Assembly (NCBI RefSeq): GCF_029623755.1
Contig: NZ_CP121106.1
Span: forward strand, 2,856,352-2,920,351
DNA from: Altererythrobacter sp. CAU 1644
GTDB lineage: Bacteria > Pseudomonadota > Alphaproteobacteria > Sphingomonadales > Sphingomonadaceae
Direction: 5' to 3'
Length of the DNA: 64,000 nt
Shown here: positions 63,634 to 64,000 of the stretch, piece after piece
How the letters are laid out: every line of letters begins with the position of its first letter
Numbering within the stretch: the first letter of the stretch is position 1
The notes under the pieces: model-generated
What the model was told of the DNA's origin: nothing
Databases searched by the model: none
Seen by the model: the letters and a program-made list of their open reading frames with translations, nothing else
Program-made: the position numbers and the translations under genes

Positions 63634-64000
63634 GGCGCGAGTTCCGTTGCGCGCTGCGCCTCACGATGCGCGATCACATCCATCCGGCCCCAGGCGAATT
63701 CCCGGACCAGCGCCCGCAGCTTGTCCGCCATTCGGTCGAGATTGGTGTAGTGCCGCAGGCGCGATCGCATGGGCGCGTGATTGAGGCGCGGCTGTTCTGG
63801 ATCGATCTCCCACGGATGGAAGTAGAACACCGCCGGACGCTCGTCACGATTGTTGACCTGGCGGATCGCCCAGCGTGAGAAGCCATAGGGCAGGACGCGG
63901 AAAAATCCGCCGCCCCCTGCTGCCATGCGCTTTCCGCCGAACATCGCCGTGGTCACCGGAATTTCCACCAGCTCGGACCATGGCAGTGGACGAAAGGCGA
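63630..64000 (-). CDS. XrtA-system polysaccharide deacetylase, C-terminal part
   Basis: The frame is open to the window edge and continues beyond it; 122 residues are visible. It reads WSELVEIPVTTAMFGGKRM and then GGGGFFRVLPYGFSRWAIRQ and AVFYFHPWEIDPEQPRL, matching the C-terminal half of the PEP-CTERM/XrtA polysaccharide deacetylase (TIGR03006). The catalytic N-terminal part is outside the window. Ends by overlapping the FemAB gene, so the locus is one operon. Confidence 0.9.
   Translation of the reverse strand, partial: AFRPLPWSELVEIPVTTAMFGGKRMAAGGGGFFRVLPYGFSRWAIRQVNNRDERPAVFYFHPWEIDPEQPRLNHAPMRSRLRHYTNLDRMADKLRALVREFAWGRMDVIAHREAQRATELAP

Noticed and set aside
1..64000. Mobile elements, CRISPR arrays, rRNA or prophage
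   Set aside because: No transposase or integrase-like protein, no regularly spaced repeats and no ribosomal RNA sequence were seen; coding style is uniform across the window.

Overview
The window is GC-rich, densely coded alphaproteobacterial chromosome. It most resembles a sphingomonad, probably of the Erythrobacteraceae (Erythrobacter / Qipengyuania / Altererythrobacter group). Pointers are the gene order nuoA-N, birA, coaX, RNase J, DUF1467; an alphaproteobacterial-type RNase E with an acidic insert in its S1 region; an XrtA (exosortase A) cluster; and a coniferyl-aldehyde-dehydrogenase-like enzyme. The genus is an inference from gene content; no rRNA, tRNA, CRISPR array, insertion sequence or integrase was seen.

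Layout. 1-1227: end of citrate synthase plus a small membrane protein. 1224-7873: an unusual block with a histidine-kinase-like protein that lacks the phospho-histidine, an unrecognised helical protein, a degenerate nucleotidyltransferase/membrane fusion, an Hpt-like protein that also lacks its histidine, and, divergently, an 875-residue membrane-anchored coiled-coil protein. 7889-26737: one long minus-strand operon reading nuoABCDE, a 65-residue membrane protein, nuoF, a secreted hypothetical protein, nuoGHIJKLMN, birA, coaX, RNase J, DUF1467. Most junctions overlap by 1 or 4 bases. 26858-30943: secreted beta-propeller protein and aldehyde dehydrogenase (minus), facing away from a thiolase (plus). 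31015-32754: four tandem small lipoprotein paralogues, the third interrupted by a stop codon. 32812-39206: SH3-domain protein, 2-hydroxyacid dehydrogenase, ammonium transporter, CadC-like regulator divergent from a tautomerase, and a nitronate-monooxygenase-like flavoprotein. 39324-45319: a lipoprotein-type methyltransferase behind prfB, a peroxiredoxin, PBP1A and AmiC. 45752-48490: RNase E. 48553-53911: a methyltransferase, then a lipid or polyol head-group set (two nucleotidyltransferases, CDP-alcohol phosphatidyltransferase, HIT protein) and a flippase. 54157-57281: sdhB without its partners, a thioesterase, ZapE and a pirin. 57291-58214: an RpfF-like (DSF synthase) crotonase. 58417-64000: asparagine synthase, XrtA, glycosyltransferase, FemAB protein and the end of a polysaccharide deacetylase, an exopolysaccharide/exosortase locus that continues past the window.

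How it fits together. The core is respiration (citrate synthase, Complex I, SdhB) and essential housekeeping (RNases E and J, RF2, PBP1A, AmiC, biotin and CoA synthesis). The accessory interest lies in surface biology: the exosortase/EPS cluster with an apparently orphan DSF synthase beside it, the head-group cluster with its flippase, the lipoprotein array, and the cluster of signalling-like proteins that have lost their catalytic residues.
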